From the NCBI RefSeq assembly GCF_022414575.1, contig NZ_JADWYQ010000017.1:54284-118283 (forward strand): a stretch of 64,000 bases of DNA. The letters run 5' to 3'. This DNA comes from Streptomyces sp. MUM 178J. Lineage in GTDB: Bacteria; Actinomycetota; Actinomycetes; Streptomycetales; Streptomycetaceae. Shown here in pieces: positions 42,926 to 52,199 of the stretch. Under the pieces are notes generated by a model that had not been told where the DNA came from, ran no database searches, and saw nothing but the letters and a program-made list of their open reading frames with translations. Both the position numbers and the translations under genes were made by a program. Every line of letters begins with the position of its first letter. The stretch's first letter is position 1.

Positions 42926-44001
42926 TGGATCCCTTCCGACACACTGTGCTGGCTGTTCCTGCCGCCCGCATGGGCATGCTGCGGGTCATAGTGCACCCCG
43001 ACACCCCGCAGGGCGATCTCACGGGCAGCTTCAAGATACGACAGCGACCCGCTGGACCCGGGATCATAGGTCAGCACAGTCTGCCCATAGCTGGGTGCCT
43101 CGGAGATCCGCACCGACCGCGGGATGCTGGTCCGCAGCACCTCGTCTCCGAAGTGGCCGCGCACCTCTTCCGCCACCTGGGAAGCCAGACGCGTTCTGCC
43201 GTCGTACATGGTGAGCAGAATCGTCGACACATGCAGAGACGGATTGAGATGTCCCCGCACCAGGTCCACATTGCGCAGCAACTGCCCCAGTCCCTCCAGC
43301 GCGTAGTACTCACACTGAATCGGGATCAGCACCTCGGCGCCGGCCACCAGCGCATTGACCGTGAGCAGCCCGAGGGACGGAGGGCAGTCGATGAGGATGT
43401 AATCCAGCGGCTGCTCATACGCCTGGATCGCCCGCTGAAGCCTGCTCTCCCGTGCCACCAGGGACACCAGCTCGATCTCCGCACCGGCGAGATCGATGGT
43501 GGCGGGGGCACAGAAGAGGCCTTCGACGTCCGGGACCGGCTGGACCACATCGGAGAGGGGCTTGCTCTCCACCACGACGTCATAGATTGAGGGGACCTCG
43601 GCATGGTGATCGACCCCCAGCGCTGTGGAGGCGTTGCCCTGCGGGTCCAGGTCGATCACTAGGACACGCGCGCCATGCAAGGCCAGCGAGGCAGCGAGGT
43701 TGACCGTGGTTGTGGTCTTGCCCACGCCACCCTTCTGGTTGGCAACGACCATGATGCGCGTCTGCTCAGGCCGCGGCAGACCCTCGCCGGCACGCCCCAG
43801 CGCCTCCACCGCCAGCTGGGCAGCACGGCCGATGGGGGTGTCATCCAGTGGAGGAAGGGGTGTTTCACGTGAAACATCCTCCCCGGCGGACTCGGTACGG
43901 GGACCAGGGACCGGATCGGTCATCGGTCCCGCGATATTGGCGTCGGACCGCAAGGATTCACTCTCCTCGGCTTCAGGCTCGCGATGAACAGAGCCTGCCA
44001 T
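42922..44001 (-). CDS. parA: Chromosome partitioning ATPase ParA
   Basis: 359 aa from the ATG at 44001 ([13 protein letters not shown]); an in-frame GTG at 44166 would add 55 residues but starts inside a parS site. The ribosome-binding site is weak for both. After an 80-residue disordered extension comes the deviant Walker A KGGVGKTT (90-97), then [14 protein letters not shown] and [14 protein letters not shown]. It binds DNA non-specifically as an ATP dimer and positions ParB-parS complexes along hyphae. Residues 43-47 (VSRET) are encoded by an embedded parS site. Confidence 0.95.
   Translation of the reverse strand: MAGSVHREPEAEESESLRSDANIAGPMTDPVPGPRTESAGEDVSRETPLPPLDDTPIGRAAQLAVEALGRAGEGLPRPEQTRIMVVANQKGGVGKTTTTVNLAASLALHGARVLVIDLDPQGNASTALGVDHHAEVPSIYDVVVESKPLSDVVQPVPDVEGLFCAPATIDLAGAEIELVSLVARESRLQRAIQAYEQPLDYILIDCPPSLGLLTVNALVAGAEVLIPIQCEYYALEGLGQLLRNVDLVRGHLNPSLHVSTILLTMYDGRTRLASQVAEEVRGHFGDEVLRTSIPRSVRISEAPSYGQTVLTYDPGSSGSLSYLEAAREIALRGVGVHYDPQHAHAGGRNSQHSVSEGIQ
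43862..43875. promoter_or_regulatory. parS: parS centromere site inside parA
   Basis: GTTTCACGTGAAAC in the 5' part of parA, read in frame as Val-Ser-Arg-Glu-Thr in the disordered N-terminal extension. Confidence 0.94.
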
Positions 44002-44150
44002 GCTTTCGGGGTCGTGAACCAGCGAGGCCGGTCGTTCTGTGGACGAATCCACCTCTGTGGACAACTCTGTAGCCCTCAAGAGGGACCTACGGTCACGCGC
44101 CGGCGCGGCGGCGCGACCGCGGCTGATGATTCCTTGCAGCAGCGAGCGAC

Positions 44151-44164
44151 GTTTCACGTGAAAC
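44151..44164. promoter_or_regulatory. parS: parS centromere site upstream of parA
   Basis: GTTTCACGTGAAAC, 150 bp upstream of the chosen parA start. Bound ParB here could also affect parAB transcription. It is the parS site nearest to dnaA in this window, about 4 kb away. Confidence 0.95.
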
Positions 44165-44225
44165 ACGATGCATACGCCGCCCGGTCAGGCCTGGTCGACA
44201 CTCCGAAATGGATACGTATGGCAGC

Positions 44226-44256
44226 TTGTACGGAGCATTGTTCATGCTCCGTACAA
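44226..44256 (-). terminator. Hairpin after rsmG
   Basis: A perfect 13-bp stem TTGTACGGAGCAT (44226-44238) / ATGCTCCGTACAA (44244-44256) with a 5-nt loop, 51 bp downstream of the rsmG stop. It probably separates the rpmH-to-rsmG transcript from parAB. Confidence 0.72.
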
Positions 44257-44307
44257 CTCAGACAGAGGACCAGGCTACAGCGCACAGAGCCCAGCGCCGG
44301 GTGCGCA

Positions 44308-45024
44308 TCAGCGCCGACGGCGGGAGCGGCTCACTCGGTTGGCCTTGGCGCGCTTGGCGGCGAAGCGGATGCCACCGGGGCTCTCACCCACCTCCACCCG
44401 GACGACAGTGGAGAGCGGATCCACAATCCCCTCACCCACCTGGATCACCGAGGTGTCGACCACTCCGAGCTTGCTGAGCGCAGCCCGCGCCCCCTGAAGC
44501 TCTTCCTCGGCAGTGTCGCCCTTGAGCGCCAACATCTCGCCGTAGGGACGGAGCAGCGGAACGCCCCAGCCGGCCAGCCGGTCCAGCGGTGCCACGGCGC
44601 GGGCGGTGACCACATGGACCTGCGGCAGCTTGCCCAGCATCTCTTCGGCCCGGCCCCGGACCACCGTCACATGATCCAGACCCAACAGTTCCACGACTTC
44701 CTGAAGGAACGTCGTACGCCGCAGCAGCGGCTCCAGCAAGGTGATCTTGAGATCCGGGCGTACCAGCGCCAGCGGAATGCCCGGCAGCCCGGCCCCCGAG
44801 CCGACATCGCAGACCGTGACACCTTCCGGCACCACTTCCGAGAGCACGGCGCAGTTCAGCAGATGCCGCTCCCACAGCCGCGGCACCTCACGCGGACCGA
44901 TGAGTCCGCGCTTGACGCCCACGTCTGCCAGCAGCTCCGCGTACCGCACGGCCTCCGGGAAGAACTCACCGAAAACCGTCCTCGCCGCTTCAGGCGCCTG
45001 GGGAAGCTCTGCTGCCTCCGTCAC
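44308..45024 (-). CDS. rsmG: 16S rRNA (guanine527-N7)-methyltransferase RsmG
   Basis: 238 aa from a GTG at 45024 (VTEAAELPQAPEAART) with GGAAGGA upstream; a start at 45066 is in frame. The SAM-binding loop is DVGSGAG (73-79) followed by LPGIPLAL, with TARAVAPLDRLAGW and LALKGDTAEEEL later. The C-terminus is strongly basic. It methylates G527 in helix 18 of 16S rRNA. In Streptomyces, loss gives low-level streptomycin resistance and can raise antibiotic production. It is the last gene of the rpmH-side operon. Confidence 0.94.
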   Translation of the reverse strand: MTEAAELPQAPEAARTVFGEFFPEAVRYAELLADVGVKRGLIGPREVPRLWERHLLNCAVLSEVVPEGVTVCDVGSGAGLPGIPLALVRPDLKITLLEPLLRRTTFLQEVVELLGLDHVTVVRGRAEEMLGKLPQVHVVTARAVAPLDRLAGWGVPLLRPYGEMLALKGDTAEEELQGARAALSKLGVVDTSVIQVGEGIVDPLSTVVRVEVGESPGGIRFAAKRAKANRVSRSRRRR

Positions 45025-45093
45025 GGGGACCGTCCTTCCGTACTGCACCGCCGCATCGTGGACCATGGCGGCTGACTATCAGGCTGACAAAGA

Positions 45094-45123
45094 CCGGCCC
45101 CGCCTGCGAACAGACGGGGCCGG
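45094..45123 (-). terminator. Hairpin between khpB and rsmG
   Basis: A 9-bp stem CCGGCCCCG / CGGGGCCGG with a 12-nt loop begins 14 bp after the khpB stop. It may attenuate read-through from khpB into rsmG. Confidence 0.55.
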
Positions 45124-45137
45124 GACAACAGTGGAGG

Positions 45138-45650
45138 TCAGGCAGGGAGCACAACGACGAAGCGTTGCGGCTCCTCACCCTCGGACTCGCTGCGCAGACC
45201 CGCGGCTGCGACCGCGTCGTGCACGACCTTGCGCTCGAAGGGCGTCATCGGGTCGAGGTGGACCGGCTTGCCGGTGTTCTTCACCTCTTCAGCGGCCTTC
45301 GCACCCAGCTTGGCCAGCTCCTCGCGCTTCTTGGCGCGGAAGCCCGCGATATCCAGCATCAGCCGGCTGCGGTCCCCGGTCTCCCGGTGCACGGCCAGTC
45401 GCGTCAGCTCCTGCAGAGCCTCCAGGACCTCGCCGTCGCGGCCGACCAGCTTCTGCAGGTCGCGGCTGCCCCCATCACTGATGATCGAGACCGAGGCGCG
45501 GTCGGCCTCGACGTCCATGTCGATATCACCGTCGAGATCGGCGATATCGAGCAGGCCCTCGAGGTAGTCGGCCGCGATCTCCCCCTCCTGCTCAAGGCGG
45601 GTCAGGGTGTCGCCACCCTCGGCGGCGGCGGAGATGGTGCCTTCCGTCAC
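45138..45650 (-). CDS. khpB: KH-R3H RNA-binding protein KhpB (Jag/SpoIIIJ-associated)
   Basis: 170 aa. The KH domain (about 40-105) carries the loop GRDG (70-73) in KLVGRDGEVLEALQELTRLAV. The R3H domain (about 106-170) has Arg140-x3-His144 in TPFERKVVHDAVAA. The N-terminal Jag_N domain found in firmicutes is absent, as is usual in actinobacteria. It binds RNA and is thought to affect cell-envelope gene expression. It sits directly downstream of yidC with a 17-bp gap, the standard arrangement. Confidence 0.93.
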   Translation of the reverse strand: MTEGTISAAAEGGDTLTRLEQEGEIAADYLEGLLDIADLDGDIDMDVEADRASVSIISDGGSRDLQKLVGRDGEVLEALQELTRLAVHRETGDRSRLMLDIAGFRAKKREELAKLGAKAAEEVKNTGKPVHLDPMTPFERKVVHDAVAAAGLRSESEGEEPQRFVVVLPA

Positions 45651-45667
45651 GGATGGACTCCTTCTAG

Positions 45668-46915
45668 TTACTTCTTGGACGAGGGGTGCTTGGGCCGCTG
45701 CGGGCCCTTCCGCTGTCCGGACTTGGCCTGCCCCGATTTGGCCTGGCCGGACTTCGGCTCACCCGACTTCTGCTGACCGGCCCTTGCACGCTCGGAACCC
45801 GAGCTTGGAGTGCTCTTCGTCGTGCTCGGCTGGGTACCTGTGGACTGCCGCTGGGACTTGCTCTGGCGCTTGGGCTGCTGCCGCTTGTGAGCGGAGCCGG
45901 CGCCCTCGGCCTCGAGCAGCGCCGTCTCACTCTTGGCGACGGTTCCGTCCGCCTGGGCGGCGAAGCCCGCCTTGGCCAGTCCGGTGATGAATCGGCGCTC
46001 GTTGTCGTTGCGGTCCGGTCCCTTGGCGACGATCGCCTGGATGACGCTGCGCTTGCGCCGCGAGCGGACCTGCCCGTGGGAGGTGATGCTCTTGATCAGA
46101 CGCTGGAGGTAGTGATCCTGGGCCTTGCTGCCCGGGGTCGGGTTCTGGTTGATCACGTACATCTGCTGGCCCATGGTCCACACGTTGGTGGTCAGCCAGT
46201 AGATGAGAACACCGACGGGGAAGTTGATGCCCAGCACGGCGAAGATCAGCGGGAAGATGTACATCAGCATCTTCTGCTGCTGCATAAACGGCGTCTTGAC
46301 CGTGAGGTCGACGTTCTTCTGCATCAGCTGGCGCTGCGTGTAGAACTGCGACGCCGACATCAGAATGATCATCACCGCGGTGACGATGCGCACATCGGTC
46401 AGGGAGGCGTTGAGAGCCTCGACCTTCTCGGGGCTGTCGGTGAACTTGGCGGCGATCGGAGCGCCGAAGATATGAGCCTGCCGGGCGCTGTCCACCAGGC
46501 TCTGGTTGAGAACGCCGATCTCGTCGCCAGAGGCGATCTTGCTGAGCACATGGTAGAGCGCGAAGAAGAACGGCGACTGCGCCAGGATGGGAAGGCACGA
46601 GGAGAGGGGGTTGGTGCCCGTCTCCTTGTACAGCTTCATCATCTCTTCGGACTGACGCTGTTTGTCGTTCTTGTAGCGCTCCTGGATCGCCTTCATCTTC
46701 GGCTGGAGCGCCTGCATGTTCCGGGTCGCCTTGATCTGCTTCACAAAGAGCGGGATCAGACAGATCCGGATGACGACCACCAGCGACACGATGGACAGCC
46801 CCCAGGCCCAGCCCGTGTCAGGGCCGAAGATCGCCCCGTACAGCGCATGGAACTGGACGATGATCCAGGAGACGGGCGTGGTGATAAAGCTGAAGAGGCT
46901 GGCAATCGTGTCCAC
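45668..46915 (-). CDS. yidC: Membrane protein insertase YidC/Oxa1
   Basis: 415 aa. Five main membrane helices include [42 protein letters not shown] and the cluster around [23 protein letters not shown]. The hydrophilic-groove arginine is in VVIRICLIP. The long cytoplasmic tail (about 290-415) is rich in Lys, Ser, Gln and Gly with repeated GQ/SGQAKSG segments. It inserts and folds membrane proteins with or without SecYEG. It lies between yidD (3-bp gap) and khpB in the conserved rpmH operon. Confidence 0.96.
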   Translation of the reverse strand: MDTIASLFSFITTPVSWIIVQFHALYGAIFGPDTGWAWGLSIVSLVVVIRICLIPLFVKQIKATRNMQALQPKMKAIQERYKNDKQRQSEEMMKLYKETGTNPLSSCLPILAQSPFFFALYHVLSKIASGDEIGVLNQSLVDSARQAHIFGAPIAAKFTDSPEKVEALNASLTDVRIVTAVMIILMSASQFYTQRQLMQKNVDLTVKTPFMQQQKMLMYIFPLIFAVLGINFPVGVLIYWLTTNVWTMGQQMYVINQNPTPGSKAQDHYLQRLIKSITSHGQVRSRRKRSVIQAIVAKGPDRNDNERRFITGLAKAGFAAQADGTVAKSETALLEAEGAGSAHKRQQPKRQSKSQRQSTGTQPSTTKSTPSSGSERARAGQQKSGEPKSGQAKSGQAKSGQRKGPQRPKHPSSKK

Positions 46916-46918
46916 TAA

Positions 46919-47251
46919 TCAGGCTCCTTGAGCATGGGGCGAGGTCTCTGCGGCCGGGCTGGTCTCAGGGTTCTGCCCGCCCTTGCTGCCATTGCCGCGC
47001 AGGGCGTCGCGCAGCATTTCGTGCCATCGCGGACGCTTGCGCTCCGGCACATAGTCCACTCCGCCGGGCGACCACGGGTTGCACCGCAGAATGCGCCAGG
47101 CGGTCAGGGCCGTGCCTTTGACCGCACCGTGCCGGTCGATGGCCGTGTATCCGTAGTGCGAACACGACGGGTAGTACCGGCAGACGGGGCCCAGCAGCGG
47201 GCTGATCGTCCACTGGTACAGCTTGATCAGAGCCAGCAGCGGATACTTCAT
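46919..47251 (-). CDS. yidD: Membrane protein insertion efficiency factor YidD
   Basis: 110 aa. The short YidD domain reads [22 protein letters not shown], then [19 protein letters not shown] and [18 protein letters not shown], with the three conserved cysteines present. A 35-residue polar tail follows. It assists YidC-dependent insertion from the membrane surface. Its ATG overlaps the rnpA stop by 4 nt, and yidC follows after 3 bp. Confidence 0.95.
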   Translation of the reverse strand: MKYPLLALIKLYQWTISPLLGPVCRYYPSCSHYGYTAIDRHGAVKGTALTAWRILRCNPWSPGGVDYVPERKRPRWHEMLRDALRGNGSKGGQNPETSPAAETSPHAQGA

Positions 47252-47619
47252 CGCGCGCCCCCTCCCAGCAGCCGCTTCAGCGCGGCGTCCAGGTCTCGGG
47301 CCAGCTGTGCTGAGTCGGCGTCGCCCGCACCGGGCAGCGCCCGTACCACAACCAGGCTACCGGGGGGAAGCTCGACCAGTCGGTCCCGTACCAGGTGCCG
47401 CAGTCTGCGCTTGACCTGGCTCCGCACCACCGCCCCGCCGACGGCCTTGCTCACGACGAAACCCGCACGCGTCGGAGGAGCGCTCTCCCCAGGCGCGTGC
47501 GGGTCCGTGGCACCGCTGCGTAGATGGACGACGAGAAGCGGGCGTCCGGCCCGGCGTCCCCGGCGTACCGCGGTCGCGAAGTCTTCGCGCCGCCTCAGCC
47601 GATTCTCGGAAGGCAGCAC
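47248..47619 (-). CDS. rnpA: Ribonuclease P protein component
   Basis: 123 aa from a GTG at 47619 ([14 protein letters not shown]) with AGGTC upstream; a longer frame starts at 47700 but overlaps rpmH. The motif [15 protein letters not shown] is the conserved arginine-rich RNR helix, and [17 protein letters not shown] precedes it. With RnpB RNA it trims 5' leaders of tRNA precursors. It lies between rpmH (19-bp gap) and yidD (overlap). Confidence 0.95.
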   Translation of the reverse strand: MLPSENRLRRREDFATAVRRGRRAGRPLLVVHLRSGATDPHAPGESAPPTRAGFVVSKAVGGAVVRSQVKRRLRHLVRDRLVELPPGSLVVVRALPGAGDADSAQLARDLDAALKRLLGGGAR

Positions 47620-47638
47620 GTCATGACCTGTACGCGAA

Positions 47639-47776
47639 TCAGGCGGACAGGCGGGCGCGACCCTTGCTGCGGCGGGTCGCGAGGATCGCACGGCCGGCAC
47701 GGGTACGCATACGCAGCCGGAAACCGTGGGTCTTCGCGCGACGACGGTTGTTCGGCTGGAAGGTGCGCTTGCTCAC
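47639..47776 (-). CDS. rpmH: 50S ribosomal protein bL34
   Basis: 45 aa from a GTG at 47776, full length, beginning [19 protein letters not shown] and ending [11 protein letters not shown], the invariant bL34 sequence. It is the first gene of the rpmH-rnpA-yidD-yidC-khpB-rsmG run. It is divergent from dnaA, the landmark gene pair of bacterial origins. Confidence 0.97.
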   Translation of the reverse strand: MSKRTFQPNNRRRAKTHGFRLRMRTRAGRAILATRRSKGRARLSA

Positions 47777-48032
47777 TCGGGGGCTCCAGAAATGAATCGT
47801 TGGTGGCGGGACTATCGCCTGGCTGTCACCGTGCGCCCACGAGTAGCTCGCGATTACGCCCGAGTGCACCGCTTTCACAACCACAGAAAGTGATCTCCGT
47901 GATGAGATCTCCGTGATCCTTGCCCATCGGAGGCAGGCGGCAGCAGCCATCGACAACTCGACCTGGTTACGGTACGCGCGGCTACGCCATTCGGTCAAAC
48001 CAGCCCCATGCCCCGGCCCACTGTGCACAGCC

Positions 48033-48041
48033 TGTGGACAA
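48033..48041 (-). promoter_or_regulatory. DnaA box in the dnaA promoter
   Basis: TGTGGACAA here is the reverse complement of TTGTCCACA, a perfect strong DnaA box. It ends 4 bp before the -35, a position suited to DnaA autoregulation. Confidence 0.82.
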
Positions 48042-48045
48042 CAAC

Positions 48046-48075
48046 TTGAACCGCGTGGGTCGCCCTGACTACCGT
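48046..48075 (+). promoter_or_regulatory. dnaA promoter
   Basis: TTGAAC (48046-48051), 18 bp, TACCGT (48070-48075) is a good vegetative-type promoter. It leaves a 5' leader of about 80 nt before the GTG start at 48162. Confidence 0.68.
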
Positions 48076-48161
48076 GACTGAACTCCGATTCCTTTCCTGC
48101 CTGTCTTCCCATCCCGTCCCGAGAACCACACATTCGTGGGACCTGCGAGAGAGCGTGCCTT

Positions 48162-50033
48162 GTGGCTGACGTACCTGCCGATCTTGCCGCAGTGTGGCCA
48201 CGCGTGCTGGAGCAGCTTCTCGCCGAGGGCCAGCAGGGCATCGAACCCAAGGACAAGCAGTGGATCGAGCGCTGCCAGCCACTCGCACTGGTGGCCGACA
48301 CGGCGCTGCTGGCAGTCCCCAACGAGTGGGGCAAGCGGGTACTGGAGGGCAGGCTCGCCCCGCTGATCAGCGAGACGCTCAGCCGGGAGTGCGGCCGCCC
48401 GATCAGGATCGCGATCACCGTCGACGACTCCGTGGGCGGCGGGAGCACGGCCGCGCAGCCGCCCGCTGCTCAGCCGCAACGCGAGGCGCCCCGCTACATG
48501 GGTCCGCAACATGACGACCCGCGCCAGGACGACCCGCGCCACGACGAGCTGCGTCGCGACGAACCCCGGCGAGCGGAGCGCGGCGACCCCTACGAGACCT
48601 ACGGCCAGCAGCCCGGCGACGACGGGCTGCCGACGGCCCGCCCCGCCTACCCCGAGTACCACCAGCAGCGCCCGGAGCCCGGCGCCTGGCCGCGTGCCCA
48701 GGAGGAGCTGTCCTGGCAGCAGCCTCGCCTCGGCGGCTACCAGGAGCGCGACCAGTCCGCCGACCAGTGGCGTGAGCCCTACGGCGGGTCCCGTCCGCAC
48801 CAGTCCCCGCACGACTACCGGGGCCCGCAGCCGCCGGAGGGCCGGCCGTACGAGCCGCAGCGCGGCGACCGCCCCGATCTCCCCCAGCGTCCCGACCTGC
48901 CCGAGCGGCCGGGTCCGCACCGCGGGCCCGGGGGCGTGCCCACCGGCGCGCCCGGGCCGCTGGGCGCCCAGCCCGCACCCGCGCCGGGCCCCGGCGAGCC
49001 GCACGCCCGGCTGAATCCGAAGTACCTCTTCGACACCTTTGTGATCGGCGCGTCCAACCGGTTCGCACACGCCGCGGCCGTCGCGGTCGCCGAGGCCCCG
49101 GCGAAGGCGTACAACCCCCTGTTCATCTACGGGGAGTCGGGGCTGGGCAAAACGCATCTGCTGCACGCCATCGGGCACTATGCGCGCAGCCTCTACCCGG
49201 GCACCCGGGTGCGGTATGTGAGCTCCGAGGAGTTCACCAACGAGTTCATCAACTCCATCCGCGACGGCAAGGGCGACACCTTCCGCAAGCGCTACCGCGA
49301 TGTGGACATCCTGCTCGTCGACGACATCCAGTTCCTGGCGAGCAAGGAGTCGACGCAGGAGGAGTTCTTCCACACCTTCAATACGCTGCACAACGCCAAC
49401 AAGCAGATCGTGCTCTCCTCCGACCGGCCCCCCAAGCAGCTGATGACGCTGGAGGACCGGCTGAGGAACCGTTTCGAGTGGGGTCTGACCACCGACGTGC
49501 AGCCGCCGGAGCTGGAGACGCGCATCGCGATCCTCCGGAAGAAGGCGGTGCAGGAGCAGCTCAACGCCCCGCCGGAAGTACTGGAGTTCATCGCCTCCCG
49601 GATCTCGCGCAACATCCGCGAGTTGGAGGGCGCGCTGATCCGTGTGACGGCGTTCGCCTCGCTCAACCGGCAGCCTGTGGACCTGGGGCTCACCGAGATC
49701 GTCCTGAAGGATCTGATCCCCGGCGGCGAGGACGCCGCCCCTGAGATCACCGCAGGCGCGATCATGGCGGCGACGGCCGACTACTTCGGCCTCACCGTGG
49801 AGGATCTGTGCGGCTCGTCGCGCAGCCGGGTGCTGGTCACCGCCCGGCAGATCGCCATGTATCTCTGCCGTGAGCTGACGGATCTCTCGCTGCCCAAAAT
49901 CGGCGCGCAGTTCGGCGGCCGCGACCATACGACCGTGATGCACGCGGACCGGAAGATCCGCGCGCTGATGGCGGAGCGGCGCTCCATCTACAACCAGGTC
50001 ACCGAGCTGACCAACCGCATCAAGAACGGCTGA
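48162..50033 (+). CDS. dnaA: Chromosomal replication initiator DnaA
   Basis: 623 aa from a GTG, longer than the roughly 450-510 aa of most bacteria. Domain I (1-85) opens [19 protein letters not shown]. Domain II (about 86-285) is an unusually long Pro/Gln/Arg/Asp-rich linker. The AAA+ domain begins [24 protein letters not shown], with Walker [10 protein letters not shown] near 324-332 and Walker [10 protein letters not shown]. Domain IV ends with the DnaA-box reading signature [15 protein letters not shown]. The long linker is typical of Streptomyces. It binds the boxes in the oriC directly downstream. Confidence 0.98.
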   Translation: MADVPADLAAVWPRVLEQLLAEGQQGIEPKDKQWIERCQPLALVADTALLAVPNEWGKRVLEGRLAPLISETLSRECGRPIRIAITVDDSVGGGSTAAQPPAAQPQREAPRYMGPQHDDPRQDDPRHDELRRDEPRRAERGDPYETYGQQPGDDGLPTARPAYPEYHQQRPEPGAWPRAQEELSWQQPRLGGYQERDQSADQWREPYGGSRPHQSPHDYRGPQPPEGRPYEPQRGDRPDLPQRPDLPERPGPHRGPGGVPTGAPGPLGAQPAPAPGPGEPHARLNPKYLFDTFVIGASNRFAHAAAVAVAEAPAKAYNPLFIYGESGLGKTHLLHAIGHYARSLYPGTRVRYVSSEEFTNEFINSIRDGKGDTFRKRYRDVDILLVDDIQFLASKESTQEEFFHTFNTLHNANKQIVLSSDRPPKQLMTLEDRLRNRFEWGLTTDVQPPELETRIAILRKKAVQEQLNAPPEVLEFIASRISRNIRELEGALIRVTAFASLNRQPVDLGLTEIVLKDLIPGGEDAAPEITAGAIMAATADYFGLTVEDLCGSSRSRVLVTARQIAMYLCRELTDLSLPKIGAQFGGRDHTTVMHADRKIRALMAERRSIYNQVTELTNRIKNG

Positions 50034-50219
50034 CGCAGGCCCGCCCTGCACGGCTGCTGCACGGTCAGCTCTCCGCGGCTAGGAAGAAGCGCTTCCACGG
50101 GCGCTCCGGGATGACTCCCCGGAGCGCCCTGTGCCGTTCCGGGGACCGTCCCGGAGGCCGTTTCGGCATGCGTACCCCGCCCGGCTCCCGATGCCCGCTG
50201 TTCGAATACCTGCCGGTCA

Positions 50220-50730
50220 GAGCCCGTTCTCCACAGATTCGGGGAGAATCTTCCGTCCACAGCCTGGGGACCTGTGAGTTATCCAGACTGTGTCCACAGC
50301 CAGGCCCCCCAGGAGATCATCTTTCCAGGTCAGATGGCTGTGGAATTGTGGCTGACCAAACTCCACAGCCTGTGGACGCATGCTCCGTCCACAGGCTGCG
50401 ATCACCGTTGTCCACCGGCAGCCCACAGGCTGAGCCGCGTTGCCCACAGCTTCTCCACACCCCTGTCCACTGTTCGGCAAGGAAACGCCCAGTCTCACTG
50501 ATGCGAGTGAAAGCCGTCACACCAAGGCGCTGGGTTGGGCTGTGGGGAACCTGGGTAAAGCTGGGGACGGCGCTGGGGAGAACTCCCCATGGGCTGTGCA
50601 TAGCCTGTGCAGAACTTTCGCGCGTCCACAGAAGTCCCCGGTTGTCCACCGGCTCCACCCACAGGCTCGGTGGATGAAAAAGCTGCTCTGACCTGGGCAT
50701 ACGACGTTATCCACGGTTTCCACAGGCCCT
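50220..50730. other. oriC: Chromosomal replication origin oriC
   Basis: This lies in the 931-bp gene-free dnaA-dnaN interval (50034-50964). DnaA-box-like 9-mers: TTCTCCACA 50227, CCGTCCACA 50253, TTATCCAGA 50279, GTGTCCACA 50290, AACTCCACA 50359, TGTGGACGC 50371 (reverse), CCGTCCACA 50385, TTGTCCACC 50408, TTGCCCACA 50440, TTCTCCACA 50451, CTGTCCACT 50463, GCGTCCACA 50622, TTGTCCACC 50642, TTATCCACG 50707, GTTTCCACA 50716. Most point the same way in two clusters, about 50227-50471 and 50622-50724. Streptomyces origins are known for many boxes of this relaxed consensus. I see no long AT-rich unwinding element. Confidence 0.93.
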
Positions 50731-50964
50731 ACTACCACTCCCACCTAGAGTTAGCGGGGAATCCGTTTCGAAGCGGGGCCTGTGCACAACTCGAGGCCGC
50801 GGCGCATGACGCCGCTCTGCTCGACTTGACCCCGACCGGCATCGGCTGTCGGTGCTGTGCGTCAGACTGGGACCCGGCAACAGGCCAGTGCGACGACGAT
50901 CTGGACCTGACGACCTGACGAAGACCAGTAGGGCGAGAGCCAGCAACAGCAGGAGGCGGTTCCG

Positions 50965-52095
50965 GTGAAGATCCGGGTGGAGCGCGATGTACTCGCGGAG
51001 GCGGTGGCCTGGGTGGCCCGCAGCCTCCCGGCCCGTCCGCCGGCGCCCGTTCTCGCGGGCCTTCTTCTGAAGGCGGAGGACGGCGCCCTCAGCTTCTCAA
51101 GTTTCGACTACGAGGTCTCGGCCCGGGTGTCGGTGGAGGCCGAGGTGGAGGCCGACGGCACGGTCCTCGTCTCCGGCCGGCTCCTCGCCGACATCTGCCG
51201 TGCCCTCCCCAACCGCCCTGTGGAGATCTCCACGGACGGGGTGCGCGTCACCGTGGTCTGCGGCTCCTCCCGATTCACACTCCACACCCTCCCTGTGGAG
51301 GAGTACCCGGCGCTGCCTCAGATGCCCACCGCGACCGGCACCGTCCCCGGAGAGGTCTTCGCCTCCGCCGTCTCCCAGGTCGCCATCGCCGCCGGCCGTG
51401 ACGACACCCTGCCCGTGCTGACCGGCGTCCGCATCGAGATCGAGGGCGACACCGTCACGCTGGCCTCCACCGACCGCTACCGCTTCGCGGTCCGCGAGTT
51501 CCTGTGGAAGCCGGAGAACCCGGACACCTCCGCCGTCGCGCTCGTGCCTGCGAAGACCCTGCTGGACACGGCCAAGGCGCTGACCAACGGCGACACCGTC
51601 ACGCTGGCGCTGGCCGGCTCCGGCGCAGGTGAGGGCCTCATCGGTTTCGAGGGCGCCGGCCGGCGCACAACCACCCGGCTGCTCGAAGGCGATCTGCCGA
51701 AGTACCGGACGCTCTTCCCGACGGAGTTCAACTCGGTCGCGGTGATCGAGACCGCGCCGTTCGTGGAGGCCGTCAAGCGCGTGGCGCTGGTCGCCGAGCG
51801 GAACACGCCGGTCCGGCTGAGCTTCGAGCAGGGCGTGCTGATCCTGGAGGCCGGATCCAGCGACGACGCACAGGCTGTGGAGCGTGTCGACGCCCAGCTG
51901 GAGGGCGACGACATCTCGATCGCCTTCAACCCGACCTTCCTGCTCGACGGACTGAGCGCCATCGACTCTCCGGTCGCCCAGCTCTCGTTCACCACGTCCA
52001 CCAAGCCCGCGCTGCTCAGCGGCAAGCCGGCCGTGGACGCAGAGGCGGACGAGGCCTACAAGTACCTGATCATGCCGGTCCGTCTGAGCGGCTGA
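50965..52095 (+). CDS. dnaN: DNA polymerase III sliding clamp (beta subunit)
   Basis: 376 aa from a GTG with AGGAGG 8 nt upstream. Three clamp domains are seen, beginning MKIRVERDVLAEAVAWVARSLPARP. YRFAVREFLWKP and the C-terminal YKYLIMPVRLSG are conserved ring and partner-binding segments. The dimeric ring tethers polymerase III to DNA. It directly follows oriC and is followed by gnd, the usual Streptomyces order. Confidence 0.98.
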   Translation: MKIRVERDVLAEAVAWVARSLPARPPAPVLAGLLLKAEDGALSFSSFDYEVSARVSVEAEVEADGTVLVSGRLLADICRALPNRPVEISTDGVRVTVVCGSSRFTLHTLPVEEYPALPQMPTATGTVPGEVFASAVSQVAIAAGRDDTLPVLTGVRIEIEGDTVTLASTDRYRFAVREFLWKPENPDTSAVALVPAKTLLDTAKALTNGDTVTLALAGSGAGEGLIGFEGAGRRTTTRLLEGDLPKYRTLFPTEFNSVAVIETAPFVEAVKRVALVAERNTPVRLSFEQGVLILEAGSSDDAQAVERVDAQLEGDDISIAFNPTFLLDGLSAIDSPVAQLSFTTSTKPALLSGKPAVDAEADEAYKYLIMPVRLSG

Positions 52096-52199
52096 CCGCC
52101 CGCCGGACGAGGCGGCAGACCGGAACAGGTGTGCCCCCGCGTCCGGGCGTAGGCTCGGACGCGGGTACGAAACTGCACACAACGCAAAAGGAATCTCTG

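Larger units (their letters stand above)
44002..44307. other. parA-rsmG intergenic region
   Basis: 306 bp containing a parS site (44151-44164), a 13-bp hairpin next to rsmG, and presumably the parAB promoters. I cannot pin these promoters down by eye. No further gene is seen. Confidence 0.5.
47777..48161. other. rpmH-dnaA divergent promoter region
   Basis: 385 bp. On the dnaA side it carries a perfect DnaA box and a good -35/-10 pair. Nearer rpmH it has two exact 12-bp direct repeats GATCTCCGTGAT (47892-47903 and 47906-47917) and a possible rpmH promoter TTGTGA, 18 bp, TAATCG on the minus strand (47880-47851). Confidence 0.55.

Noticed and set aside
44002-44166. A longer ParA start at GTG 44166 (MFHVKRRSLL)
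   Set aside because: The would-be start codon lies in the parS palindrome, whose sequence always reads FHVK in this phase. There is no good ribosome-binding site, and ParA homologues begin near MAGSV as I recall.
50607-50918. A 103-codon ORF within oriC
   Set aside because: It overlaps DnaA boxes and has no homology-like motif or ribosome-binding site; the sequence is explained by the origin.
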